A stretch of DNA of 8,049 bases from Synechococcales cyanobacterium PMM_0085 (GCA_949127705.1 CASBQJ010000552.1:1-8049); one strand, 5' to 3'; counted from the first letter of the stretch, positions 1 to 7,165 are shown. The notes: a model not told the origin generated them from the sequence alone. A program made the numbers and translations.

Positions 1-2630
1 CGCGACGCATTGTCCTTGAGCCTGCGGGGCAAGTGCGGTACGTAAGGAATTTGGGTTAGTAAATCGAGTGTGCGGCGCAGCATCCGAACGATGTCTCCTT
101 CGTCGAGGCTGGTACTCTCGCACAGTTCGATCCAATCTAGCCCTAGTGCCCATTGCTCGATCAGGGCGATGAATTCAAATTCTAGCCAAATGGGGAGGAC
201 GATGTGATATTGGCGTTGCAGTTGGAACAGCTGACGACGGACGCCTCGCAATCCTTCTAGCGCTTCTACGATCTCTCCGGATACATCGAAACGGCTCCAG
301 CTGTCGGGGCGCGAAACTTCGGTAGCGAGGGCGGCACAGGCCGCTGCAAGATGGTGAGGATCGAGGTCATCTAATTCACCTGAGGCCAATGCCAGACCTA
401 GCCACAGCTCATTGTCTCCCCGAATGGCGGCGGTAGTCTGGCCTAAGTCGGTTGGCTCAACGCCGTCTAAACAGCCACAGCGCTGCAAAATCTGAATCAG
501 ATTGAGAAACTCTTGCCAATACCGTTGGGTGTGGCGGTTCAACTTTTCATGGCGATCGCCCAAATCGCGCTGGAGTTGCTCAACCTGTTTCTGGCGTTTT
601 AGCAGCTGCCCCGGATTGCCGAAGGCTTGGATCGGATGGGATTGGAGCTGTCTGTCTGTATTCGCCACCCGCTCTTTCAGGTCTTGAATTTCACTGGGGG
701 TCATTTCTGAGAGTGGAATCTGAGGAATTTGGCTGGCGATCGCCCTCGTTTCATCATTGCCTGAACGGGTTTGTCCCAGTCTCATGGTGAGTTCGGGCGG
801 CGGCAGCAGATGATCGACTTGGGCGATGCGAGGGAATTCGGCGTGCAGGCCAACCACATCGACTAGCGCCACGATATACCAGCGGTTGTCTTGGCCTAAA
901 CAGACTAAATAGGGAAATTGCCCTGATCCAGGGATTTTGGAGACTAGAGTGGCAGGCAGGGGGGTCGCTACCGGGACATGCTTGCCCTTGAGACTAAGAA
1001 TGGTGCCAGCAGTGCTAAACGACAGCGCCGTCATCAAATCATGGATCTGCGTCTCATAGAACTGCTGCTGCAACGTCTTGAGCAGGCGGCGTTCTTCCTT
1101 CAGCCGCTCGTGAATTTTTTCGTAGCTGGCCAGCTCCGCTAGATCAACATGTGCCACCTGGGTGAGCTGCTGGTCTAACTCGGTGGTGAGGTCAGCGATC
1201 GCCTGCTGCTGGGGTCGTAGAGTCAGGGTAGATAGATACTGGCCAAAACTGCGCTCAATTAGCTCACGGGCTTGTTCTAGGGAGTGAGTTTGCAGCAAGT
1301 TCAGCACCATGCCATAGCTCGGGCTGAACTGACTGACTAACGGATCAGGCCCTTCTGTAGCCAGATAAGCCGCCTCGTTTGCGCCTTCAAACTGAGTTTG
1401 TGCCGTGACCACATGACCGAGGATGTCCATGCCCCGGCGTCCGGCGCGCCCCGCCATCTGCAAAAATTCGGAGGCTGTCAGCAGGCGATGGCCTCGGTCG
1501 GTGCGTTTAGAGAGGCTAGAAATTACCGTGGTGCGAGCAGGCATGTTGATCCCAGCGGCCAGGGTTTCGGTGGCAAACACCACCTTAATGAGTCCCTGCT
1601 GAAATAGCTCTTCGACTAACGATTTCCAGGCTGGTAAAATGCCCGCATGATGAGAGGCCACCCCACAATAGAGCGGCTCTACTTGTCCAGAGCGGGCGGC
1701 TTCGGGATTGCGTTCCAAAAAGGTGTCAATTTGCTGCTTGAGCTGGGCTGCTTCCTGCTCGTTCACCAATGAGAAGTTGCTCATTTCTTTGACCGCATGG
1801 TCGCAGCCCTTGCGGCTAAAAATGAAATAAATGGCAGGCAGCATATCGCGCTGCTGAAGTTGGCTGACGAGATAGGCAATGCTGGGCGTGTCTTGTTTGC
1901 CTCTGGGTTTGCCCTTAGCGCGCTTGAGCTTGGGGTTGATGGCCTTTTTGGTGGGTGCCAGCAGCGGAAATAGCCCTTTAGGGTTGCAAAAGTGAAAATC
2001 TAGCGGTACGGGGCGAAAGTCGGAATAGATTAGTTCGGTGGGGCCGTGGACGCGGTTAATCCAATCGGTCAGCTGGTCGCTGTTGGCCACCGTGGCAGAC
2101 AATGCCACTAATTGCACATCGGCAGGGCAATAAATGATCGACTCTTCCCAGACGGTGCCGCGCTGACGATCATTCATGTAGTGGCATTCGTCGAGCACAA
2201 CCGCTTCCACGCCTTCCATGGAGGTGCCCACCTCACCAATGGGAGTGCCGTAGAGCATATTGCGAAAGATTTCGGTGGTCATCACCAACACTGGGGCATC
2301 GCGGTTAACCGATACGTCACCCGTCAATAGTCCGACTTGATCGTCGCCAAAGCGATCGCGAAAGTCTCTGAGTTTTTGATTGGACAGGGCTTTTAACGGC
2401 GTCGTATAAAACACTCGCCGTTTTTGATCCGAGCCGGCATCGGCGAGCTGTTGGTTATGCTCCAAGGCTCGAATGATCGTATATTCTCCAACCAAGGTTT
2501 TGCCAGAGCCGGTGGGTACACAGACCACAACCGACTTTTTGGCGTCCAGGGCGGCGATCGCCTGCTGCTGGAACTCATCTAGTTCAAACGGAAACAGCGT
2601 CTTTAAATCTAGCCCAGAAGAAAAATCCAC
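1..2630 (-). CDS. DECH-box Ski2/Mtr4-like RNA helicase with DSHCT domain, 3' end cut off by window
   Basis: An unbroken minus-strand frame of 876 codons runs off the left edge. It reads as an ATP-dependent superfamily 2 helicase of the Ski2/Mtr4 group, the cyanobacterial relatives of chloroplast ISE2, which are thought to remodel RNA; the substrate here is unknown. Motifs seen: Walker A PTGSGKT (39-45), TTPLKALSNQK (76-86), DECH box (147-150), SAT (178-180), FATETLAAGINMPART (352-367) and motif VI QMAGRAGRRGMD (391-402). A long Gln-rich, partly coiled-coil-like middle follows, then a C-terminal DSHCT-like region ending in LDEGDIVRMLRRTLDLL. From recall of the family's size (about 890 residues), perhaps only 10-20 residues are missing. 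The GTG at 2628-2630 is chosen because an in-frame TAA lies at 2652-2654 with no other ATG, GTG or TTG between, and the next Met (residue 117) would remove Walker A. No clear Shine-Dalgarno is visible. The gene is divergent from the c-di-GMP gene. Confidence 0.95.
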   Translation of the reverse strand, partial: MDFSSGLDLKTLFPFELDEFQQQAIAALDAKKSVVVCVPTGSGKTLVGEYTIIRALEHNQQLADAGSDQKRRVFYTTPLKALSNQKLRDFRDRFGDDQVGLLTGDVSVNRDAPVLVMTTEIFRNMLYGTPIGEVGTSMEGVEAVVLDECHYMNDRQRGTVWEESIIYCPADVQLVALSATVANSDQLTDWINRVHGPTELIYSDFRPVPLDFHFCNPKGLFPLLAPTKKAINPKLKRAKGKPRGKQDTPSIAYLVSQLQQRDMLPAIYFIFSRKGCDHAVKEMSNFSLVNEQEAAQLKQQIDTFLERNPEAARSGQVEPLYCGVASHHAGILPAWKSLVEELFQQGLIKVVFATETLAAGINMPARTTVISSLSKRTDRGHRLLTASEFLQMAGRAGRRGMDILGHVVTAQTQFEGANEAAYLATEGPDPLVSQFSPSYGMVLNLLQTHSLEQARELIERSFGQYLSTLTLRPQQQAIADLTTELDQQLTQVAHVDLAELASYEKIHERLKEERRLLKTLQQQFYETQIHDLMTALSFSTAGTILSLKGKHVPVATPLPATLVSKIPGSGQFPYLVCLGQDNRWYIVALVDVVGLHAEFPRIAQVDHLLPPPELTMRLGQTRSGNDETRAIASQIPQIPLSEMTPSEIQDLKERVANTDRQLQSHPIQAFGNPGQLLKRQKQVEQLQRDLGDRHEKLNRHTQRYWQEFLNLIQILQRCGCLDGVEPTDLGQTTAAIRGDNELWLGLALASGELDDLDPHHLAAACAALATEVSRPDSWSRFDVSGEIVEALEGLRGVRRQLFQLQRQYHIVLPIWLEFEFIALIEQWALGLDWIELCESTSLDEGDIVRMLRRTLDLLTQIPYVPHLPRRLKDNAS

Positions 2631-2690
2631 AGCGTCAGCTTTACATCCACGTTACGACTTACTATCACCTAATAGACTTCTAGCAAAGTA

Positions 2691-2752
2691 GCTTTAGAGT
2701 GCTGCCAGTAAGATTCAGCCCCTACTGATGCCTCTTAACAGCACTCTAAAGC
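2691..2752. repeat. Perfect 14-bp inverted repeat with nested 5-bp stem
   Basis: GCTTTAGAGTGCTG (2691-2704) is the exact reverse complement of 2739-2752. Between the arms, CAGTA (2706-2710) can pair with TACTG (2723-2727), leaving a 12-nt loop. The result is a long imperfect hairpin about 60 bp upstream of the helicase start, so it would lie in its leader or promoter. No T-run follows on either strand, so it is not a standard intrinsic terminator. I see no target-site duplication around it. A folded leader element, a protein-binding palindrome or a small dispersed repeat are all possible. Confidence 0.75.
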
Positions 2753-3141
2753 CACCGGTTGCACGAGGTCTTATTCTATGCCGCCGATGACACTGACGAT
2801 CAAACTGCTGACATGAACCTTGACAACGCTGGGTCAGCAAGGGCAGTTTTGGGTTCGAGTCTTCAACCCCGACGAGGTTTTGTAGAATCGGCACCGGGAT
2901 CTTCAGTTCAACAACGGTCTATGAAACCGAGAATTTAGGGAGTTGCGCTTGTCACTTCACTGAAACTTCACCTAAATCACACGCATCACTCCATTTATAG
3001 TAATTCACAAATCATTGACATCACGTTTCTGTCAAGGGAGTGGCTGGGGTATTGCTGATTTTTGGAGTACCTTGTAAAGATGAAAGTAGGTTTGTGACTG
3101 GTGCAGAACGGACTTTGAAGGTTGGGGTGATGCTGGCCTGC

Positions 3142-3175
3142 TAGTTGAGTAGGGCCATTAGTTAAGTAGCGCCGT
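3142..3175. repeat. Two degenerate tandem copies, 17-bp period
   Basis: TAGTTGAGTAGGGCC (3142-3156) and TAGTTAAGTAGCGCC (3159-3173) match at 13 of 15 positions and are separated by AT, giving a 17-bp period. The second copy runs into the first strand of the closing stem of the predicted RNA fold (GCCGTCTAA, starting at 3171). It may be a duplicated protein-binding site or a simple local duplication. Confidence 0.6.
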
Positions 3176-3292
3176 CTAAGTAATGCTCGCCAGGGACACT
3201 TGGTGCTTCCGCCAAGAACTGTCCCATTTGGAGCATACGGGCTGCAAAACTACGTAGAATCCTCCTGGGTGTGTAAGTTTTAGTTAGACGGT
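3171..3292 (+). ncRNA. Candidate structured RNA, three-way-junction-like fold, unknown class
   Basis: Three nested stems can be drawn by eye. The closing stem is CCGTCTAA (3172-3179) with TTAGACGG (3284-3291), extended by a G-U pair (3171/3292). Arm A has ATGCTC (3183-3188) with GAGCAT (3231-3236), GGGACA (3193-3198) with TGTCCC (3220-3225), and CTTGGTG (3199-3205) with CGCCAAG (3210-3216) around a CTTC tetraloop. Arm B has AAAACT (3246-3251) with AGTTTT (3276-3281). The wobble pairs at 3171/3292 and 3204/3211 are G-U only if the plus strand is transcribed. It could be a leader element of the c-di-GMP gene, whose start is about 300 bp downstream, or a separate small RNA. I do not see the conserved c-di-GMP-I riboswitch core, nor RNase P, SRP or tmRNA hallmarks. 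6S-like RNA cannot be excluded. Transcription is not shown. Confidence 0.4.
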
Positions 3293-3311
3293 TCAAGTCA
3301 GTAGCATCCCT

Positions 3312-3340
3312 TAGGAGTTTTCCCCGGTGAACGGCTCCTA
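3312..3340 (+). other. Hairpin in leader region
   Basis: TAGGAG (3312-3317) pairs with CTCCTA (3335-3340), and CCG (3324-3326) with CGG (3332-3334) inside it around a GTGAA loop. A five-T run follows at 3350-3354, ten bases past the stem. That distance is long for an intrinsic terminator, but it could end an RNA beginning upstream. Confidence 0.35.
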
Positions 3341-3354
3341 TAAAGACAGTTTTT

Positions 3355-3416
3355 ATACCAACGGGCAGGGTTCCACTTCCGGATTCAGAGCGTCTTTGGC
3401 CTGCCCATGGTGGTAT
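3355..3416. repeat. Two-part inverted repeat (hairpin) upstream of the c-di-GMP gene
   Basis: ATACCA (3355-3360) pairs with TGGTAT (3411-3416), and GGGCAGG (3363-3369) with CCTGCCC (3400-3406). The stems are separated by a small internal loop (AC opposite ATGG) and capped by a loop of about 30 nt. Thirteen pairs in two blocks, ending about 180 bp before the ATG at 3594, suggest a folded leader or a binding site. No T-run follows on the plus strand; on the minus strand a run of five A residues (complement of 3350-3354) follows. Confidence 0.55.
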
Positions 3417-3530
3417 TGTTGCCTTGGCAAAACCTAGGAAAACCGGGTAAGGATGCTGATTTCTTGGTCAGTCTTGGCCAGAAAACCTACTCTATCGCGG
3501 TCACCGCGCCGTCAAATCGTCGTTAGGCAC

Positions 3531-3569
3531 TGCCTGATTATTTTGCCTGATTATTTTGCCTGATTGTTT
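3531..3569. repeat. Three tandem copies of a 13-bp unit just upstream of a start codon
   Basis: TGCCTGATTATTT at 3531-3543 is repeated exactly at 3544-3556 and with one change (A to G) at 3557-3569. The array ends 24 bp before the chosen ATG at 3594. It includes the alternative TTG start at 3564 and the in-frame TGA at 3561-3563. Because it occupies the translation-initiation region, a change in copy number would alter the leader but not the protein. Confidence 0.85.
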
Positions 3570-3593
3570 TGTTGCTGGATCCAAGTGTTGCCC

Positions 3594-6452
3594 ATGACAA
3601 CTCGGTTGCCTCATGTCTTGACTACACCGATTGCGATTCAATTTACGCCGTCGATCAACAAACTCTGGCAGCAGCTGCTGCCAGGGGCGATCGCCGCTTT
3701 GTTGCTCATGGGGCTGCTCAGGCTGGGGATTGGACAGTCGCTAGAGCATCTGGTATACGATATGCTGTTTCAGCTGCGGGGAGCCATTCCTTGGAGTGCA
3801 GAAGTGGTTGTCATTGAGATCGATGAATTGAGCCTGCGGGGGGTGGGGCCGTTCCCTTGGGGGCGCGATCGCTATCTTAATCTACTCAACACCCTAGAAC
3901 CGGCTGAACCTAAAGTCGTGGCGCTCGATCTAGTGCTGTCGGAACCCGATGCCGCAGATCAAACGCTAGCCGCCGCCATGCAACGCCTCAATCGAGTGGT
4001 GCTAGCTCAATCATGGGACGCCACAGGAGCCACTCTCTTGCCTGCCCCCTTACTGCGTGCCGCTGCCACGGCTAGCGGGCATACTCATCAACAAGCTGAT
4101 CTAGACGGGTTGGTGCGCCAAATTGATCTTCGGCGTCAGGGCGTTCCGGCGTTTAGTCTAGCCGTTGTCAACGTTTATGCCGGTGCACATCCACCTAAAC
4201 TGCCTGATTTAGAGCGTCCTCTGTGGATTAACTGGCTGGGTTCTGCCTATCAAGCGGCGCATTATTCCTACATAGATGTGGTGAATGGGCAAATTCCAGC
4301 GCAGGCTTTTCGCAACAAGATTGTGATATTGGGCGTGACGACGACTGCCCTCGATTCGCTGCAAACCCCCTTCGACCGCAATTCTCCGACCAGTAGCGTC
4401 TATCTCCAGGCCACGGTGATCAGTAATTTGTTGCAGCAAAATGCGCTGCAACGACCGAGCCGTGGATGGATGGTATTGCTGATCCTACTGGGAGGGCCAG
4501 GGTTGAGCTGGTTGCTTTCCAGTTGGCGGTTTGAGCGACGCTTGCTGGCTTGGCTCAGCCTCTGTTTGGGTTGGGGACTGCTGGGAATTGGGTTGTTCCA
4601 TTTGCGGTTTTGGATTCCGATTGCTACTCCCCTGATGCTGTTTAGCCTGACAGGTGCTGTGGTAGCGGTCAGAGAGCAAGCTCGCACCAATGCGCTGTTG
4701 CGGCAAAGTGAAGAACGCTATGCCTTGGCAGTGCGAGGCTCAAATGAAGGGCTATGGGATTGGAACTTAAAAACGGATGAGGTTTATTATTCGCCGCGTT
4801 GGAAAGAAATGCTAGGACTGCAGGACGAAGCGTTTGGCGATCGCCTCCAGGTTTGGTACGACCGGGTGCATCCCGATGACTTAGAATCGCTCAAAGTCAC
4901 GCTGAGCGATCACCTCCACGGTCGAACGGCGCATTTTGAGCATGAACATCGGATGATGCATCACGATGGCACCTATCATTGGATGCTCAGTCGCGGTGTG
5001 GCGGTGCAAAACCGCAGCGGCCATGCTTACCGCATGGCAGGGTCTCAAACAGATATTACGAAACGCAAAGCCGCTGAAGCACAGCTTTGGCGCAATGCCT
5101 ATTACGATGAGCTGACTGGGTTACCCAACCGAGCATTTTTCTTAGATCGGCTGCGGCAGGCGATCGCCCATGCAGCAGAGCACCCGCTCTACTTCTATGC
5201 GGTTTTATTGCTAGATCTCGATCGGTTTCAGGTGGTTAACAATAGTCTAGGCAATGCCGTTGGCGATCAGCTATTAATTGCGTTTGCCCATCGAATCAAA
5301 GGGTTCTTACCCACAGAAGCCGTGTTGGCTCGCCTGTCGGGCGATGAATTTGCTATTCTGCTCAGCAATATTGAAGATGTCTGCGATGCGATCCGAACCG
5401 CTGATCAGCTCCGGCAGATTTTAGCATTGCCATTCAACTTAGACTCGCAAGACGTTTATATCACCGTTAGCACAGGGATTGCCCTAGGGTCTACTCGCTA
5501 CGCTCAGCCCGAGCATTTGCTCCAAGATGCCGACACGGCGTTGCACCGAGCTAAGTCTGCTGGCAAAAACCGCCATCAAGTGTTTGAACCCACCATGCAC
5601 AATCGCATGTTGGCCAAGCTGAAGTTAGAAAACGATTTGCGTCGAGCCATTAGCCTAGAGCATCGGTCGAGTTTGGATGATCCAGAAGACGAGCGCCAAG
5701 AGCTGCTGCTTTACTACCAGCCAATTGTGCAACTCACAACGGGCAAAGTTGTCGGGTTTGAAGCCCTATGTCGCTGGCAACATCCCCGCAATGGCTTCCT
5801 CACTCCGGCTAAATTTATCACCATGGCTGAAGAAACCGGGCTAATTGTCCAACTGGGCTGGTGGATTCTGCGGCAAGCCTGTCGGCAAATGCGGCAATGG
5901 CAAACCCAATTTCCACACCTGATGCCTTTGACCATGAGCGTGAACCTATCGAGTCGGCAGTTCTCGCTACCAGACCTAACTCAACACACGCAGTCAATTT
6001 TGTCTGAAACCGGCTTAGATGCTGCCTCCCTCAAACTAGAGATCACCGAAGGCACCATTATGGAAACAGGTAAAGCGGTGATTGATCTGCTGCATCAGCT
6101 GCGAGCCTTGGGCATTCAACTGGCAATCGATGACTTTGGCACAGGCTACTCGTCGTTAAACTACCTCTATCGATTTCCAATTAATACGCTCAAGATCGAT
6201 CGGTCGTTCATTATTAAAATGCATACCGATCAAGACAGTGCCGAAATAGTGCGTACCATTGTGACGCTAGCGCACAATCTTGGCATGAATGTGACCGCAG
6301 AAGGGGTAGAAACGCCTGAGCAAGCTGACCAACTGCAAACCTTACTGTGTGAATATGGGCAGGGGTATTATTTTGGTAGACCGCTTGATGCCCAAGCCGC
6401 TGAACTGCTGCTAACCCAAGAGACTTTTACGCCCGAGGTATCTAGTCTGTAG
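3594..6452 (+). CDS. CHASE2-PAS-GGDEF-EAL membrane protein, probable c-di-GMP phosphodiesterase/cyclase
   Basis: From the ATG at 3594 it is 952 residues. A first membrane helix (about 29-47) leads into an extracytoplasmic CHASE2 sensor (about 48-288, with VVVIEIDELSLRGVGPFPWGR). Three helices follow (about 291-311, 317-336, 340-358), then a PAS domain (about 370-492, with LWDWN, VHPDD and TDITKRK), GGDEF (about 503-665) and EAL (about 690-945). EAL phosphodiesterase residues look complete: E723 and R727 in EALCRW, N784, E816, DDFGTG (846-851), K867, E903 in AEGVET and Q923. The cyclase motif is SGDEF (582-586), with metal-site D541 in DLDRF, and lacks the upstream RxxD inhibitory site (PTEA instead). 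I therefore infer a signal-regulated phosphodiesterase with uncertain cyclase activity. An in-frame TGA at 3561-3563 limits the start; TTG 3564, GTG 3585 and TTG 3588 are alternatives. No strong Shine-Dalgarno is seen. The ligand is unknown. Confidence 0.95.
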   Translation: MTTRLPHVLTTPIAIQFTPSINKLWQQLLPGAIAALLLMGLLRLGIGQSLEHLVYDMLFQLRGAIPWSAEVVVIEIDELSLRGVGPFPWGRDRYLNLLNTLEPAEPKVVALDLVLSEPDAADQTLAAAMQRLNRVVLAQSWDATGATLLPAPLLRAAATASGHTHQQADLDGLVRQIDLRRQGVPAFSLAVVNVYAGAHPPKLPDLERPLWINWLGSAYQAAHYSYIDVVNGQIPAQAFRNKIVILGVTTTALDSLQTPFDRNSPTSSVYLQATVISNLLQQNALQRPSRGWMVLLILLGGPGLSWLLSSWRFERRLLAWLSLCLGWGLLGIGLFHLRFWIPIATPLMLFSLTGAVVAVREQARTNALLRQSEERYALAVRGSNEGLWDWNLKTDEVYYSPRWKEMLGLQDEAFGDRLQVWYDRVHPDDLESLKVTLSDHLHGRTAHFEHEHRMMHHDGTYHWMLSRGVAVQNRSGHAYRMAGSQTDITKRKAAEAQLWRNAYYDELTGLPNRAFFLDRLRQAIAHAAEHPLYFYAVLLLDLDRFQVVNNSLGNAVGDQLLIAFAHRIKGFLPTEAVLARLSGDEFAILLSNIEDVCDAIRTADQLRQILALPFNLDSQDVYITVSTGIALGSTRYAQPEHLLQDADTALHRAKSAGKNRHQVFEPTMHNRMLAKLKLENDLRRAISLEHRSSLDDPEDERQELLLYYQPIVQLTTGKVVGFEALCRWQHPRNGFLTPAKFITMAEETGLIVQLGWWILRQACRQMRQWQTQFPHLMPLTMSVNLSSRQFSLPDLTQHTQSILSETGLDAASLKLEITEGTIMETGKAVIDLLHQLRALGIQLAIDDFGTGYSSLNYLYRFPINTLKIDRSFIIKMHTDQDSAEIVRTIVTLAHNLGMNVTAEGVETPEQADQLQTLLCEYGQGYYFGRPLDAQAAELLLTQETFTPEVSSL

Positions 6453-6476
6453 AATGGCACTTACTTACAGGAGTTT

Positions 6477-6509
6477 AGATCCCCGGATTCTCCAAGAATC
6501 CGGGGATCT
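6477..6509. terminator. 14-bp-arm palindrome between convergent genes, possible terminator or dispersed repeat
   Basis: AGATCCCCGGATTC (6477-6490) and its exact reverse complement (6496-6509) flank a 5-nt loop TCCAA. It begins 24 bp after the c-di-GMP gene's stop codon. A T5 run at 6520-6524 follows ten bases after the stem, later than in a typical intrinsic terminator. The stem is symmetrical enough to stop transcription from either side of this convergent pair. From memory, near-identical AGATCCCCGGATTC palindromes are frequent in cyanobacterial genomes, so it may be a dispersed palindromic repeat. Confidence 0.6.
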
Positions 6510-6591
6510 CGGCAGTCGATTTTTGCTTATCTCAGTCGGTAGGTTTTGCTAGGGCAACCACCCCGAAACGGCAAAAGTAAAACAACACACT

Positions 6592-6607
6592 CAAAGCGTC
6601 AGCTTTG
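6592..6607 (-). terminator. Possible weak terminator after the FHA gene
   Basis: On the minus strand CAAAGC-TGAC-GCTTTG forms a 6-bp stem with a tetraloop, 5 bp past the FHA stop codon. It is followed by AGTGTGTTGTTTTAC, where the T-rich part begins several bases after the stem. The stem is short and AT-balanced, so termination would be weak. Confidence 0.3.
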
Positions 6608-6612
6608 GCGGG

Positions 6613-7146
6613 TCAACGTTGGCCAGAGTGCTGCCGCAAGCGGGTGGTTAAGTTGCGGGCAGCAATGAAGAATTCTAAGTCCAAAGAGCCGAGTTGGATC
6701 ATATCGCCGTCTCGCAGCGATCGCCGCTCCATGGATGCTAACCGCCGCCGATTTAGCCAGGTGCCGTTGCTGCTGCCCAGATCGGCAATGTAAAAACTAT
6801 TTTCGCCATATTGGCCAATCATGGCGTGGCAGCGTGAAATTGAGCGATGACGAATGGCGATCGCGCAGTTTGAATTTCGCCCGATTGACCAAGCCAAGGC
6901 AATGGGCGTCACCTGAACCGCATTGCGAATCAAATTGGTTGATAAAAATGCGTGCTGACCGGATGCGATCGCCTGAATATAATGTGAACTCAATTGGCAT
7001 CGTTTGCGGACATCTAAGATAGGATGACCAATCATTTTGGCCTGATCAAGACTAGAAATATCATCTGCAAGCATCGCCTTTTCAAGCAGCTCATGTTGGG
7101 CCAAGGAACGCTGTGAAGAAGTGGTTTGGTATTTCAGTGTTGACAT
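6613..7146 (-). CDS. Small FHA-domain protein
   Basis: This encodes 177 residues. The C-terminal half (about 84-162) is a forkhead-associated domain, a phosphothreonine-peptide-binding fold. Seen: SIGR with G89-R90, SRCHAMI with S104-R105 and H107, FYIADLGSSNGTWLN (118-132) with N127, and DGDMIQLG (147-154). All the usual phosphopeptide-contact positions are present, so binding is expected. The first 80 residues have no recognised domain and no signal peptide or membrane helix, so the protein is probably cytoplasmic. Partners of such proteins are usually targets of Ser/Thr kinases, but none is encoded here. The ATG at 7144-7146 gives the longest sensible product; no clear Shine-Dalgarno precedes it. 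It converges on the c-di-GMP gene with a 160-bp gap. Phased TCTAGAT repeats lie 20-79 bp upstream of the start. Three HIP1 sites lie inside it. Confidence 0.92.
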   Translation of the reverse strand: MSTLKYQTTSSQRSLAQHELLEKAMLADDISSLDQAKMIGHPILDVRKRCQLSSHYIQAIASGQHAFLSTNLIRNAVQVTPIALAWSIGRNSNCAIAIRHRSISRCHAMIGQYGENSFYIADLGSSNGTWLNRRRLASMERRSLRDGDMIQLGSLDLEFFIAARNLTTRLRQHSGQR

Positions 7147-7165
7147 AGTTTTCAGCTTAAAGGGT

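Larger units (their letters stand above)
2631..3593. other. Gene-free divergent intergenic region, about 960 bp, repeat- and hairpin-rich
   Basis: No convincing coding frame was found on either strand; the best is a 41-codon plus-strand ORF (2813-2938) without recognisable features. The stretch holds no HIP1 site, although the neighbouring genes hold many. It contains several inverted repeats: 2691-2752; TGCTGAC (2806-2812) with GTCAGCA (2833-2839); TTGACA (3015-3020) with TGTCAA (3030-3035); the multi-stem fold 3171-3292; hairpins 3312-3340 and 3355-3416; and CGCGG-TCA-CCGCG (3496-3508). It also holds two direct repeats (3142-3175 and 3531-3569). It should include promoters for both divergent genes, but I found no promoter with good -35 and -10 boxes; TTGCTG at 3052-3057, 17 bp before TAAAGA, is only weak. 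Confidence 0.8.

Noticed and set aside
2112..2330. 72-codon plus-strand frame opposite the helicase
   Set aside because: It is antisense to the conserved DECH and SAT motifs of the helicase, so it is a shadow of that gene.
2856..2876. GGTTCGAGTC resembling a tRNA T-arm
   Set aside because: The flanking bases do not form a T-stem or acceptor stem, and there is no A-box or anticodon arm at the right distance; GGGTT/AACCC simply gives a small hairpin.
2813..2938. 41-codon plus-strand ORF starting at ATG
   Set aside because: No ribosome-binding site, no recognisable features, and it crosses inverted repeats; ORFs of this length are expected by chance.
3171..3593. c-di-GMP riboswitch in front of the GGDEF-EAL gene
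   Set aside because: I looked for the GEMM-I conserved segments (such as GCAAACC and the ACGCAAAGC part) and did not find them in order; the fold has to remain unassigned.
2631..6606. Shared 12-mer AGCGTCAGCTTT at the helicase start (2631-2642) and after the FHA stop (6595-6606)
   Set aside because: About two repeated 12-mers are expected by chance in 8 kb, and the contexts differ.
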